A stretch of 64,000 bases of DNA, taken from Prosapia bicincta. Its lineage: Eukaryota; Arthropoda; Insecta; Hemiptera; Cercopidae. Location: NCBI GenBank assembly GCA_036971475.1, contig JBAIZL010000005.1, positions 175,564,386 to 175,628,385 on the forward strand, given 5' to 3'. A program made the position numbers and the translations under genes. Each line of letters begins with the position of its first letter. Within the stretch, counting starts at the first letter, position 1. The notes beneath the pieces were generated by a model that worked only from the letters and a program-made list of their open reading frames with translations, did no database searches and was not told where the DNA came from. This document shows, in pieces, positions 1-11,509 of the stretch.

Positions 1-1190
1 ATAGGGCTGATTCTTTTATAAGATACTCTTCAAAATTCTTTCTTTTAATATATCTTTAGTTGTTGAAATAACACTTTTTATAATACGTTACAATATAGTT
101 TTATGTTACAATACAACCATAAAGCACCCTAGTGTGCATTTAAAAAAAAATAAAGTTTACCAAATTTGATGTTTGAAGTGAAAAATGACCACATACACTA
201 AAGTGGAGTCAATTTCACATTAGATTAGCTTACGTTAGCAATTATTATTATTTTTATATACAGATCTATGCTAACCTGATGCTTTTTAGCTATATTAATG
301 TAGTTACACCATAATGATTAGGAATCTTTGTTTTATAAAGTTCTCACTCTCTCTCCGTGTCTGTAAGTGTGGGCGTGCATGTGTTGTGTACGTATTTGGT
401 TTAGGGTAGGTTAGGTTATGTTGTTTATACAAGTTTTAACTCTTGGGTAGTCGCCGCCAGGTTTTATTATTTTTCCCGTGTACCTTAGGTATTTCAACAT
501 AGTTATCTATAATGTTTTTCGCAATATTTGTGAATTTTGTAATCGATATAAATAACGTTTATTACAAATGTAAACAGTTACTATTATTGTTTGTAACCAG
601 GGAGACATGACAGTATGAAATTAATATTTTTTGAAAAATTAAATAAAAATCACCTTGTTATTTTAATTATTTTCTACATCAAACATATTTACAAATTGTA
701 TACGCTGTGATTGATTTCGGGGAGTGTTTTCAAACTTGTGTTTTGATCGACTTTACAGATACTTACTTATTAAAGATTTTGTTATTACTGTTCTATTTCC
801 TGTAATAGTGAATACATCGCCTGCCCTGGAGCAAGTCCACGTGGAGATCGATAATTTAATGCCAATTCAGTCACTTAACTGTTTCATTAATTTTCTTGCC
901 TGCACCGTAGCGTTGTCATGCAACGAGAGATTGTTAAGGAAATACCATTTCCTTAACATTCAGTAACAGTCCACCTTAACATTCAGTAACAGTCCAGTTT
1001 GGATTGACTTAAGAATTACAAACACCTTGGTTTAAACGATTATTTCTGTATTTTTTTTTCCAAATGTTCTCCAACTAATGTCCACTTTTTCCATCAATAA
1101 TTTCCCTCTCTCATGTTTTACAATCGCGTTCATTTTTTATGCAGGCTTGACCTTTACATTAAACAATAGCGTGTGTATTTAGAATTAAAG
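1..1190. other. Unassigned AT-rich intronic sequence
   Basis: No reading frame with protein-like character was found on either strand. The stretch would lie in intron 2 of the minus-strand TGF-beta-family gene, assuming its third exon lies beyond position 1. There is a short G/T-rich tract with a TAGGTTAGGTTA-like string near 408-420. Nothing else is supported. Confidence 0.5.
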
Positions 1191-1366
1191 GTCTTTAGCC
1201 CTGGTTTTAATATTTTTTGTTGTTTGACCTATATATTTCAGAGGAAACTTGCTACAGTTCAGGCAAGGAAAACTAGTAATTTGAACGTGACAATTGCCAC
1301 TGCAAATAACCTAAAGAAGTTGTTCCAATAAAGGCGGGAACTAAAGACACCATACCTAATGAGCAA

Positions 1367-1665
1367 AAGTCAAGAATCTACCGCCTGAAGTGTAGCAAGC
1401 GCCTCTGAAATATATAGGTAAAAAAAAAATATATATTAAAACTAGAAAGAACATTTTTCCCCACGTTAAATATAACAGACCAGAAAAATCTGCAATGGCA
1501 AAACATTGTTTAGAGGAAAAGAACGAATTTAAAATAGACGATGTAACCCTGTTAAAAAACGTTAAGTGTAGTGAATTGGATGTGTAGGAAACTTTGTATA
1601 TTAATAGGAATAAAAATAATATTGTAAATGAGTCAAGCCCTATTCAAAATTCTATATTATTGTAA
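1367..1665 (+). pseudogene. Penelope-like element remnant 1: GIY-YIG endonuclease C-terminal region
   Basis: This is a decayed 3' part of a Penelope-like retroelement (PLE). A short IYRLKC string near 1373-1390 matches the start of PLE GIY-YIG domains. After a frame change, 1441-1665 reads as the domain's C-terminal half: SAMAKHCLEE, then DDVTLLKN, then ETLYINRNKNNIVNE, ending PIQNSILL and a stop. The spaced H, E and N positions and the 'YIN..NN.VN' ending are typical of the family. An in-frame TAG at 1585-1587 and the frame change mean it cannot make protein. No reverse transcriptase part was recognised upstream, so the copy is 5'-truncated. A hammerhead-like motif follows about 290 bp downstream, as in the other two PLE copies of this window. 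The family call is from remembered features, not a search. Confidence 0.7.
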
Positions 1666-1951
1666 TTTGTGTGACACAAGAAAATTTTTAGTAACTTTTT
1701 GGTTAAAATGTTGAAATAATAATAAACTGAAATAATAATTATTTTTTTGTTTATATGTAATTATGTTGGATGGTTAAAAAAGTTTATTGTAATTACTGAG
1801 TTAGGTATAAAATTTCTATTTGATGTATCATGTTTAAAGTAGAGTTAATAGCTGTTGTTTTGACAAATCGTCGTGGCAACGCCTACTGTATACATATGGA
1901 AGTGTAACCTTACTTTCACTCTGGTTGTAAGTTAGTGTTTGTAGTTGTAAC

Positions 1952-1994
1952 ACTCATTGAAGATGATCACTTTGTCATTGAAACGCGTATGAGT
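1952..1994 (+). ncRNA. Hammerhead-ribozyme-like motif downstream of PLE remnant 1
   Basis: ACTCA (1952-1956) is exactly complementary to TGAGT (1990-1994) and could form stem I. Between them are TTGAAGA (one change from the CUGANGA core), an imperfect TGA...TCA hairpin, and GAAACGCGT, which resembles the GAAAC plus short stem III of minimal hammerheads. An AATAAA-type signal follows. The C-to-T change at the first core position makes cleavage activity doubtful. The motif class is established for PLEs; this assignment is inference. Confidence 0.4.
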
Positions 1995-2189
1995 CAATAA
2001 ATGATTAATTTGTGAGTTTTGTGTATGTTTTTATTTGTTTAAACATTTACAGTACAATTTTAATTTATATACGAGTATAGTGAGGTTTTAAAGGGAGATC
2101 AAAACTGGTTATCTAAGGCTGCCTTTGCAAAAATGGCTTTTGTTACAGCTGGCTCAGTTCCTTTGTATTAAAAAGTAATGGACTAACTC

Positions 2190-3215
2190 AGTTCCTTCTA
2201 TATTTAGATGCAACGGTATCCTTCACCTCTTTCTGTATTTATATAAATTGGTTAGCTCATGCCTAAACCACTCAGTATCTAGATGCAATGGTTTCCTTCA
2301 CCTCTTTCTGTATTTATATAAATTGGTTAGCTCATGCCTAAACCACTCAGTATCTTGATGCAATGGTTTCCTTCACCTCTTTCTGTATTTATATAAATTT
2401 GTTAGCTCATGTCTAAACCACTCAGTATCTAGATGCAATGGTTTCCTTCAGCTCTTTCAGCATTTAGATACGATGGTCTCCCGTATCACCTATTGTGTCT
2501 AGATGCAATGTATTTTTATAAAAATACTTTTTCTGTAATTATATAAAATGGCCTTCCTTATCACTTACTGTATTTAGATGCTATGGGTTCCTTTTGCTCT
2601 TTTTGCATTTATATAAAATGACCTCCCTTATCACCTTCTCTATTTAGAGGTAACCGTCTCTCAGCACTTCTAATATTTATATAGGATATTTAATACTAAG
2701 CTCCTCCTCTATTTAAGGTTGATCCCTCAGCTCTTCGTTTTGCTTACATTAAATGACTCTTTCAGAATTTTCTCTGTTTAAATTCGATGGCCTCACTTAG
2801 CTCTTCATCTGTTAACATCGATGATCTCCCTAAGCTCTTTCTCTTTTTAGATAAAATCCTTCATGTTTTCCTTTGGTTATATCGAGCGATCTACCTTAGG
2901 TCATTCTGTTTTGATGCGATGGTCTCATTCAGTTCGTTGTCTGTTTAAATGTGGTGGTTTTCCTAGGCTCCACCTTTATTTATATCGGATGATATTTTTC
3001 AGCACCTCTTCTACTTATATCGAATGATCTACATCAGCACGATGAGTTTAAGTGTGACGGTCTCATTCAGCCTTTTGTCTATTTAGATGTGGCCATTTTC
3101 CTCAGCTAATTCTTAATTTATATTGGATGATCTACCTCAGCAGTTTCTCGGATTAGATTCGATGGTATCACTTAGCACTTCATGTATTTAAATGGATTTC
3201 TCCTTTTCGTTCCAG
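2190..3215. repeat. 75-bp minisatellite with a long degenerate tail
   Basis: A 75-bp unit recurs at exact spacing: CTTCACCTCT starts at 2221, 2296 and 2371, and the fourth, slightly changed unit at 2446. Each unit holds a GATGCAATGGTTTCC string and a TATTTATATAAATTGG string. From about 2460 to 3215 the same words (TTTAGATG, GATGGTCTCC, CTCAGCTCTT) continue at irregular, shorter spacing, which suggests an older, decayed part of the same array. Confidence 0.9.
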
Positions 3216-5640
3216 TAAACCTGATGTGCAAATCTCAGCCTTTTGAGGTTAAGCAAATGTAACAAAAAATATATTTTATAAATGGTGTAGCGTATACGTA
3301 TCTCAATTATATTCCTAAACAACTACATTTAATCGTCAATTTACTGAATTTTATTGAAAAATGTATTCCAATTAGCAAGTCTCGAGAAATAGATATTAGT
3401 GAACAACTCCTATGACGGGAAGGAAGAGAATGCCGTGACGTCACACCGGCGAAGTTGAATGCCGAATGCTTTTTGCACTTCTGCTGCGTATTTCATTATA
3501 TAGTTTTCACTAAAAGTGGGTCCATTGTTTACAAACAGTCATTACTTGTCGACCTTTATTCTTTGGTTTTACGACCCCATATGTGTTCAGACATTATAGC
3601 CTTTTTGTAAGGCAATAAAATTTCCAACCCTATTTGAAAGTTAACTTTACGGCCGGATGTGTTAGCTTACGTGGTAATTACGTCATTGCATCAGTAGCAT
3701 AATGTAAACTACAGTAAATACCCCGCTTGTAAACAATGTTTTCTTAAATATACTTTTAAAAGAGTTGTTTTTAGATATAAGTATAAACTTCATTTCTTAC
3801 AAGATTTCCAGGGGGCTGTTATCCTTGAAATGTTACCCAATGAATGTAAAAGAATGTAAATAGAAATAGGATTAGGCTAAGTACATCGGGCGCCGTGGTC
3901 CTGGATAAGGGAAGATTGCGGTACAAATGTTAAAGATCGATTACCTGAAATGGCCTAATTAATATCGCAGATGTACTAGTTACACCGGAGACATCGAAGG
4001 TGTACAAAATGCAGCCCCATTAGCAAGGTGTCGTAAAATGTTCCCACCCCCAGAGACACCTGCCCCAACTCCAGTCAGGACTAATTGTGTCATCAAGCAG
4101 ACATAACACATTTCCCTTATACGTTAAGAGTACAGTACGTTTTAGAGTAAATTTGGATTGACATCTAAAAAATCCAGAATTTTAAACAAAATTTCTAACT
4201 CCCAACTAAGCTAGCTTTATTTTTGTTTTGTTTGTTTCTCTTCATTCCGATAAAATGAACTTATATTCTTGCCTATCAACACCACTTTCTCACTGGAGAT
4301 ATCACCTCCAAAGTACGGACGAGGTAAGCTTGTTTTGGCTCATCTGGATCTATCATTTTGTTTGTTTAGTCTTGTTTGTTCTTCCTCTTTTTACCTCCCT
4401 CTCATTTGAACAACTTACATTTTATTAGTTTCTGACTCTAAATATGAGAATTCGTATGCTGTAAGTGTTCTCTTATTCATAAGCATATATGCTACTTTAT
4501 GTTTAAAGCGATAAAATCCTATAAGATTTAAAACTTAAAAAGACTGAACTTAAAAAAAGTAACAACATAGATTTTTCTGTTTTATGTTTAAAACGAAAGA
4601 AATTGTTCGTTCTTTATATGCTTAATGAAAGATCAAAATAAAATTTAAAAATTTACTTAATAACGTATCTTTAATTCTGCAGTCTATAAAAAAAAAATAT
4701 TAAAAAAATAATAATAATAAAATGAATAACACATCTGAAGGACTTTTTATAGAATAAAGATGGAGAATAAATTCATTTTTGGAAGAATGCCAACTGCTTG
4801 TATAAGCTCCTTCGTTGGGGTTGTTAATTTACGGAAAGAGTCAATTAACTTTAAGCCATGCTCTCAGAAACTGGTTTAGTAAAACTATTTAATAATAAAC
4901 ATAATTTTGTCTTTATTAGTCAAGTTACGCGTATGTGTTGTCAGTAGGCCTAAATTAAACAGTTTTAGGCATTACGTCTTGTAACCCAGAGGAGACGGAT
5001 TCAGCAGATGCTCGGTTCAAAGAGCCTGTTACTTCTAAGCACTCTTGCTGACTTACTAGGCACTGTTACAAGCAATGAAATACCCAAATATATACTCTAT
5101 CACACCTTTGGGAACAAAGTTTCCATACCTCTTATTATTTCTTCAAACAATTCCTCTAGCTCTCCCTCTTCCTCTCTCCTTCCCCCCTCTCCCTCTTATT
5201 CTCTAACCTTCTATAATACCTTCCCTATCCTTTATTACGTGCTATCCAGCTGAGCGTCTGCATTGTTGGACTATATTCTTTCAATCTCTGCACATGCCCA
5301 TGACAACTAAGTTGTTTTACCTTTATAGTTCAATTCTTCTATACAGCTCATCCTTCTCCTCCCCCTCTATCTCCTCTCTCGTAGCGTTCAGCTGAACATC
5401 TGATTCGGGGATCAATAACAGATCCTTCCATTCTCAACATCCCACACTATCTAATAATTTCTAATCTTAAATATTCTATTTTCATGGGTCTAATCTAAAG
5501 ACATTTCTAATTTTGTTATCTGTAATATTTTTCAGTCTCCATTCTCCCCCAGAACGTCTTCAGATGTAATCACCCGGGGGTGTAAGAGACCTTCTATATC
5601 GGCTTTTATTGGCCACATTTCAAGACTGTTTATAAATAAG
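3216..5640. other. Unassigned intronic sequence with a pyrimidine-rich stretch
   Basis: No supported gene. A tRNA-like string, GCGCCGTGGTCCTGGATAAG, at about 3890-3910 may be the head of a decayed SINE. The part from about 5130 to 5390 is rich in TCTC and CCTC runs. The short open frames here (4228-4428 and 5008-5253) show no domain or conserved motif. Confidence 0.4.
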
Positions 5641-5656
5641 CTATAACATTTTTAAT

Positions 5657-5895
5657 ATACTCATCTTCATTTCTGTTAGGAATATTTCTATACATTTGGG
5701 TACAGTTTTTGCCTTTCCTAACGTTAGAATATTTTCCCCTGTTGACGCATTTCGGAGTGACTCCATTTTCAAAACGTAAATCGTTAGTATATAAAGACGA
5801 ACTCAAAATTTTGGGCGAACAGTACGATTTAGGTTTTGAAAATGGTGTCATTCTGAAATACGTCAATAGAGGAAAATATTGTAACGTCAGAAATC
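5657..5895. repeat. Foldback element family 1, copy A
   Basis: Two arms face each other: 5712-5780 (CCTAACGTTAGAATATTTTC ... CATTTTCAAAAC) and 5818-5895 (GTTTTGAAAATGG ... GAGGAAAATATTGTAACGT). The same arms, with the same outer sequence, recur at 16.7 kb and 58.5 kb, so this is a dispersed family. In this copy the outer sequence lies on the left (5657-5702). Read on the minus strand it gives the peptide string YRNIPNRNEDEYIKN, which also occurs in the other copies. Confidence 0.7.
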
Positions 5896-6297
5896 GGAGA
5901 ATACTGTACTAAAATATATATAAACCTTTACATATTTATATATAAGCCATAATTTTAACTAGTGTGGGAATGTATTTGTCGCATTATGTTCTTTCCTTGT
6001 GGCCATACAAATGTAGTTACATTAAAATTTTAAAATGATTTAACAAAACTATCTGTGACAGAATCTAGGTTTGCCTAGTTAAATAAAGAGTTTTTGAATT
6101 AAATTTTGTAATAACTACGCATTAGTTTGGAAAAACGTGCCGAAATGTTTTTCTTAGATTCTCCCTGGATTATAGACAAGAATATCCCGTCAAATTAATA
6201 TTGATTGTCATAAAAACTAACATTGGAAAAGCTGCCTTTAATAAAATGAAAAGTCAATTGAATAAATAATAAAAAAGTATTATATTTACGTAAAAAA

Positions 6298-6397
6298 TTA
6301 TTTTTTTCTAGAAGACCTACTTTAGAAAAGTTGTCTTTAAAATGAAATTATTTTTTTCTAGAAGACCTACTTTAGAAAAGTTGTCTTTAAAATGAAA
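6298..6397. repeat. 50-bp direct tandem duplication
   Basis: The 50-bp unit containing TTCTAGAAGACCTACTTTAG occurs twice head to tail (GAAGACCTAC at 6311 and 6361). The copies look almost identical, so the duplication is recent. Confidence 0.9.
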
Positions 6398-6740
6398 ACC
6401 TACATGGAAAACCTATATATATATTCCGAAAATATATTATAGAATACATAATAGAGCTAGAGAAAAATCTTTTAAAATATTGTGGAAGCCATGTATTTAT
6501 AACAAAATCTTTTTAATCTCAGTTTTTAGGACTTAATCTATAATTAAAAAATTATTTGGATAAAATATTTTTAAAACAATTTGTTAGTTGCTCTTGAGCT
6601 ATAATTTCAGTGTACTTGGGATAAACCTTCGTAGTCGATTTGGGAAACCGTTCTAAAAATATTAGCCGTATGCCAGAGTACAGTAGTATTTCGAACCTCA
6701 ATAAAGAGTTTGTATATCGGGGTCTTAAAGGATTTCTGTT

Positions 6741-6742
<2 letters not shown>

Positions 6743-6805
<63 letters not shown>

Positions 6806-6916
6806 AACTATGTCAAAATACAAATACAAGAATTATAATTGAATATACAATTAAATTATAATTCTTGTATTTGTATTTTGACTTAGTTCTTTATTAATAC
6901 ACAAGAATACATATTG

Positions 6917-6957
<41 letters not shown>
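6743..6957. repeat. Palindrome between two (TA)n tracts
   Basis: A (TA)n tract covers 6743-6802. A near-perfect inverted repeat of about 40-bp arms then runs 6802-6840 and 6854-6893, with a spacer of about 13 bp and one mismatch (CTATGTC against GACTTAG). A second (AT)n tract covers 6919-6957. The arms would fold into a long hairpin. No coding sequence is seen; origin is unknown. Confidence 0.9.
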
Positions 6958-6962
<5 letters not shown>

Positions 6963-7009
6963 TAAATTAAAAATATTTCAAAAACAAGAATACTTTTAAT
7001 GAATATATT

Positions 7010-7052
7010 TATTCAAAGCTTTCGCCGATAAAATAGTACCAGCATCTTCAGG
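7010..7052 (-). ncRNA. Hammerhead-like motif downstream of PLE remnant 2
   Basis: On the minus strand CTGAAGA is followed by a hairpin of GCTGGT against ATCGGC (with G-U pairs), then GAAAGCTTT and GAATAAAT. The upstream TTTTC could pair with GAA for a short stem I. The core box matches CUGANGA, but stems I and III are weak, so this is a hammerhead-like PLE end rather than a proven ribozyme. Confidence 0.4.
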
Positions 7053-7085
7053 AAAATAAATATCTAATAAAATATTTTTACAAAA

Positions 7086-7784
7086 TTAAATCATATGTGC
7101 TACAAACGACCATATTTTTATAAGTATTGTACTTAATGTAATTTTTTCTATAACATCAATGATCTTATAAATAGTTTGGTGGCTTGATCTCACTTGAATT
7201 TGTTCATCAATTAATTTGTCTTTAACTTCATGCTTATAAATTTCCAATGTTTCAAATATATTCATTTTTAATCCTTTATTTAATTCTTTTATTAATTTCA
7301 TATTTTCTATTTCCGGAAACTCGTGTCCATTATTAATACAATGCGTAGCTAAATTTGATTTGTATATGTTTGGTTTGATATAAGCGTTTAAATGTTCTTT
7401 GTATCTTTCTTTTGATTTCTTTTTTGTTTGTCCTACATATAATTTATTACAAGTTTGACATTTTATATTATATACTCCATTTCTTTCGTGCATATTATTT
7501 TGATTTTTTTTATTGTTTATTAAATTTTTAATTTTATTATCAGTTTTATATGTAATTTGTAAATTTGTTTCTTTAAATAATCTTGTAATTTTATTTATTT
7601 CGTTACCAGTGAATGTAAAAGTTGACCAAATATTTTCTCTCTTATTAGGTACAAAGTTATATTCGAGTTTCTGTTTTCTTATTATGTTATTATTTAATTT
7701 ATCTATAGTTTTTCTTTTATATCCATTTTCTAAACCAATTTGATATATTATATTTTTCTCTTTTATTTGATCATTTAAGTATAC
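7086..7784 (-). pseudogene. Penelope-like element remnant 2: RT C-terminal linker plus GIY-YIG endonuclease
   Basis: An open frame of about 232 codons runs on the minus strand from just after an in-frame stop at 7785-7787. Its first part (ENGYKRKTIDKLN, then VPNKRENIW and a KITRLFKETN string) fits the thumb and linker that precede the nuclease in Penelope-like reverse transcriptases. The GIY-YIG domain follows: GVYNIKC, a zinc-finger-like CQTC, KLYVGQTKKK as the YIG part, RYKEHLNAY with the catalytic-region Arg and His, and LATHCINNGHEF. The catalytic RT core is missing, so the element is 5'-truncated, but the remaining frame is intact and this is the best preserved of the three PLE copies. 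It sits exactly between TA-rich microsatellites. A hammerhead-like motif lies just downstream (7052-7010). Confidence 0.8.
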
Positions 7785-7793
7785 TTATGTAGG

Positions 7794-7795
<2 letters not shown>

Positions 7796-7870
<75 letters not shown>
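7796..7870. repeat. (TA)n-(TG)n compound microsatellite
   Basis: TA dinucleotides run to about 7842, followed by TG dinucleotides to 7870. It borders the 5' side of PLE remnant 2. Confidence 0.97.
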
Positions 7871-7873
<3 letters not shown>

Positions 7874-9534
7874 TATGTTTGTACATATTTAATTAACTTT
7901 ATGGTCCGATAAATATGTTTGAGTAAATTTATGGAATAATCCCGACCGTTTGGACAATAATCTGTTTGCTTTACATTTGCGTTTTTTTATCATCCGTTCA
8001 TGATTAAAGTTATTATGTTTCAAATGAATAAGGTTTCAAGCAAAAAAATTACTCCAATCTCTTCACCTCAAACGTTGTCGCTGACGTGATCTACGACCAA
8101 AATATACGAATCAGAGTAACTGGAACCACTAGAGTAACTTTTCGTACTATTTCTGAGGACAAACATATTTAACAATACATTTTATAAGAAAAATAGATTT
8201 ATTACGAGATAAAACCATTTAATTGTCATTCCAATTTTATTGAACTTCCCATACATCTTGATGATTTTTCTGAAAAATAATCACGCTGTTAAACGGAAGT
8301 GCCATCGACTTGGTGTTTGGGATTTAAAGCTTTTCGCGTTCTGAGATCATTGAATGTTTTTACAATGGCTAGTAGAGTTTTCCTATTGATCGTTGAAGTT
8401 TCAGCATAGCTGTAATTACCTGTCATAAGTCTATTATTTGCAGGAAAATCTATTCGTTACAGGATTTATTGCGGGGCTATGAGCTTTTGCCATTCTACAA
8501 TATAATAAGTTGAAAATGAATAAACTCCATTTTTATTCCGTTGAATTTCACTCCAACCAGTAGCGCAGCAGAAATCGCTTCTGAGGAGTTTTAAGTATTG
8601 ACGTTTCAGGGGAGACTAAGAGATAGTTTATTAAAAAAATGCGTTATTAATTTAAATACATAGGGCTTTGGAGTATTGCAACTATTGAGAGGGTTTTGGC
8701 GTCCCTCCCGGTTCACCAGTACGATAAGAAAACTATGAAAATACTTGCTTTAGTATTGCCAGGGAGTACGTAGTATTTAGCGTATAATGTATGACAAACT
8801 TGTTCACACTGAATCACACTAAACTTAAAACAATGGTTTCTAAAAGATATTCATCCTATTTACTAAAGTTGGCGGAGTTTTAATTACTTAATGCAATAAA
8901 TAAATTGAAAACAAGTGACTTGTTTCTTGGCCACTGCGTAGAGTGAACTATGGAACAATCGGAGTCCTATGGAACAACTCGACCGGTGCGGCGCCGCCAG
9001 AGGAATGCAGACAGCGCGGTTTAAAGAAGATTTCCAATAAAATTCATTTTGATGAGCGACAGGGCTCTAACCCCACTAATCTGGCGATTGTTATTCCACG
9101 CGTGGCTTTGTGAACGTCGCGCAATGTTTTAATTATCGATATACCTGTTCGCAACGTGAGCACAGTGTAAACTGCACAGATATGCAGTCGGAAACATAGT
9201 CTGCGTGCGTCCGTGCGCGGCAGTTAACAGCGACGTTAAAAACTAAACTGTCAATTAAATTTTCTTACTAGACCAATAATAAGTATCGCTTTGTACGCAG
9301 GCTTAGCTGACAACAACCGACAAACTTGAGGAGTAGAAACCTCCTGTGTGAAACTGCGATAGGTAACCCGTGGCCTCAGATTAAAATAGGCTATATATAG
9401 CCTTGATTTAGGTGTCCCCGAAAATTGAATTCATTAATAAACTGATGTGTAGTGTGTAGAGGTTTTGAGTAAAGTCTTTTAAAAAAGTCTAGTTAAGCTG
9501 TAATTTTAATATATAAGCAAGTACCGTTTGTTAC

Positions 9535-9538
<4 letters not shown>
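7871..9538. other. Unassigned intronic sequence with a CpG-rich patch
   Basis: No gene was recognised. About 8940-9240 stands out as richer in G, C and CpG than its surroundings (for example GGTGCGGCGCCGCCAG near 8976 and CGTGCGCGGCAG near 9210). It could be a regulatory element or an old GC-rich transposon; the sequence alone does not decide. Confidence 0.35.

Positions 9539-9588
<50 letters not shown>
9539..9588. repeat. (TA)n microsatellite
   Basis: About 25 TA units, followed by degenerate TATAAATTT copies to about 9610. Confidence 0.95.
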
Positions 9589-9591
<3 letters not shown>

Positions 9592-10257
9592 TTATATAAA
9601 TATATATAAATTTTGGTAAGTAATAAATATATTCTTCTTGTGTTATTATTCTTGACATTTCTGTGTGCAATGAATCACCTCAGTTATTATTTTTTTTTCT
9701 TATTTGCAAAATGTTCATTTCACACCCCTCGAGATAGTCCTAGGCTACTTGCATATCCGAGTGACATATATTAAACAACTATAAAATATAAGGCGGACTT
9801 GAAAAGGCAATAATTTGCTTACTTAGGCTTAAACTAGGGTCAGACGTCTGGTTCGTTACAGATGAAGACGGCACGGATTTGTTTGGATGTTTTTTCTGCA
9901 CGAAACGCAAAACACTTAAGATAAAATGGGACCCTTATATCCAACCTAATGTATATTCCTTGTAACTTCCAATAGACTTTGCACAGATTTTACCTAGCCA
10001 AGTTTGTCGTTTTTTTATCAGATTCTCTAAGCTGATTAAGACCTAATGGCGGTTAGAAAGTTGTCAAGCTATTTAAAAAATCTTAACTTATACGTTTGTC
10101 TTTGACACAACATCCCTAAAAATAAATATTTATTGTTATTTTATAACAATAAATATGTCTTATGTCACAGTCTTGTGGCTGGTCATGTTATCTTTGTTCT
10201 CTTAAGGCAGTCTGCCACTATGTCGATTACTGTCCAAGAAGGAGAGAAGAGGATTAT

Positions 10258-10569
10258 GTATATAGATAGGAACAACTCCTCGGAAAAACCTCCTGGTATA
10301 ACTCCTTGGTACAGCCCCCGGATAAACTCCCTGGAAAACCCACTTGTACAAATCCTTGGTTCAACCCCCTGGTATAACTCTCTGGTACAACTCCCTGGAA
10401 CAATCCACTTGTACAACACCTTGGTACAACCCCCTGGTACAATTCCCTGCAACAACGCCCTGGTAAAACGTCCTATAACAAATCCCTGGTGCAACTCCCT
10501 AGAACAATCCCCTTGTACAACTCCTTTGTACAACCCCCCACTACAACTCCCTGCAACAACGCCCTAGTA
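10258..10569. repeat. CCCTGGTACAAC minisatellite, left part
   Basis: Irregular copies of a short unit of about 12-15 bp (CCCTGGTACAACTC and variants such as CCCTAGAACAATCC) fill this stretch. The array is cut at 10569 by a hAT element and resumes at 11510. All open frames here, on both strands, are by-products of the repeat. Confidence 0.9.
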
Positions 10570-11509
10570 CAGGGGTCCTCACTAGGAATATTTTGAGAGT
10601 CAAATATTTTGCATAACATTTTCCTGAGGGCCGCAAGTACAAGAGGCACTAAATAACTGACAAACAATATGATTATAACATACGTTTATTACATTACCAA
10701 CATAAATATACTGTTTTGCGCATAAAAAAGCTTGAAAATGTCTTTTTTTTACTTAGTTAATTCTTTGAAGTTGATGGGCGAAATCTTTCACAGTCCTCTA
10801 ATATGGCATCCATGTTGGCAGGTTGGGAAGAAACTGAAATTCTTAAAATGTTCTCAACATTCTCACTTGTTGGCCTAGATCTGTACTTATTTTTTACAAA
10901 CCTCAGCTTACTGAATGTAGATTCACAGACATAAGTAGATGAAAAAACACAATATTTTCTGAGCACATTCAAGTAAGTTAGGAAATTTGTCCTTTTCAAC
11001 AACCCTCCGAAACTAATAGTGAGCTTTGTTCTTCATCTTTTCTTCAAAAATACTTTTGAGTTCCGTATCGTTCTGAAGATCGATTAATTTATTTTTCTAA
11101 TCCCTTCATATCCAAAAACAGAAAGATGAGCTACATTAGCTGGTTTCATTGCCCATGGATTTTCTACCAAGCGAAATGGTACAGTTTCACGACATATCAA
11201 ACATATGGCAGTGCCTTCTTTCTTACCTTTTGCACGTCTCCACCGTCACACGTTAAGTTGCGTTGCGTTGCGGTGTTGCCGATACTATTGCTTGCTAAAC
11301 GTCAGTAAAGCCCAAGGCAAAGATACAGCGGGCGGGGTTTTTAACTTCAGTAGTTTGAGTAATTAATTAAGTTTAGTAAAACAACGACAGATTTTCAAAA
11401 CACTCAGTAAATAAATATAATATTTATTTAAGTTATAAAATATTTTGACTTCAATCCTAACCGTCTAAGGGCCGCAAAAAATCGTTCCGAGGGCCGCGCA
11501 GGATGCCTG
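10570..11509. mobile_element. Internally deleted hAT transposon with 8-bp target site duplication
   Basis: The 940-bp insert starts with CAGGGGTCC at 10570 and ends with GGATGCCTG at 11509, imperfect terminal inverted repeats of hAT type (CAGGGGTCC against CAGGCATCC). The flanks CCCTAGTA (10562-10569) and CCCTAGAA (11510-11517) match at 7 of 8 positions, as expected for a hAT target duplication. CCCTAGAA is itself a variant of the surrounding minisatellite unit, so the insertion went into the array. Near both ends are GAGGGCCGC strings, common in subterminal parts of Charlie/ZBED-type elements. The inside holds only transposase scraps on the minus strand. Confidence 0.85.
10757..11300 (-). 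pseudogene. hAT (ZBED-like) transposase remnant
   Basis: The minus frame of 10757-11002 carries the C-terminal hAT dimerisation signature: SSTYVCESTFSKLRFVKNKY, then RSRPTSENVENILRIS. Upstream, in other frames, are scraps that fit the same family: LIDLQNDTELKSIFEEKM near 11045-11100 and NPWAMKPANVAHLSVFG near 11115-11170. They are separated by stops and frame changes, and the catalytic core is absent. The juxtaposition of an N-terminal-like scrap with the C-terminus shows a large internal deletion. Not functional. Confidence 0.75.
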
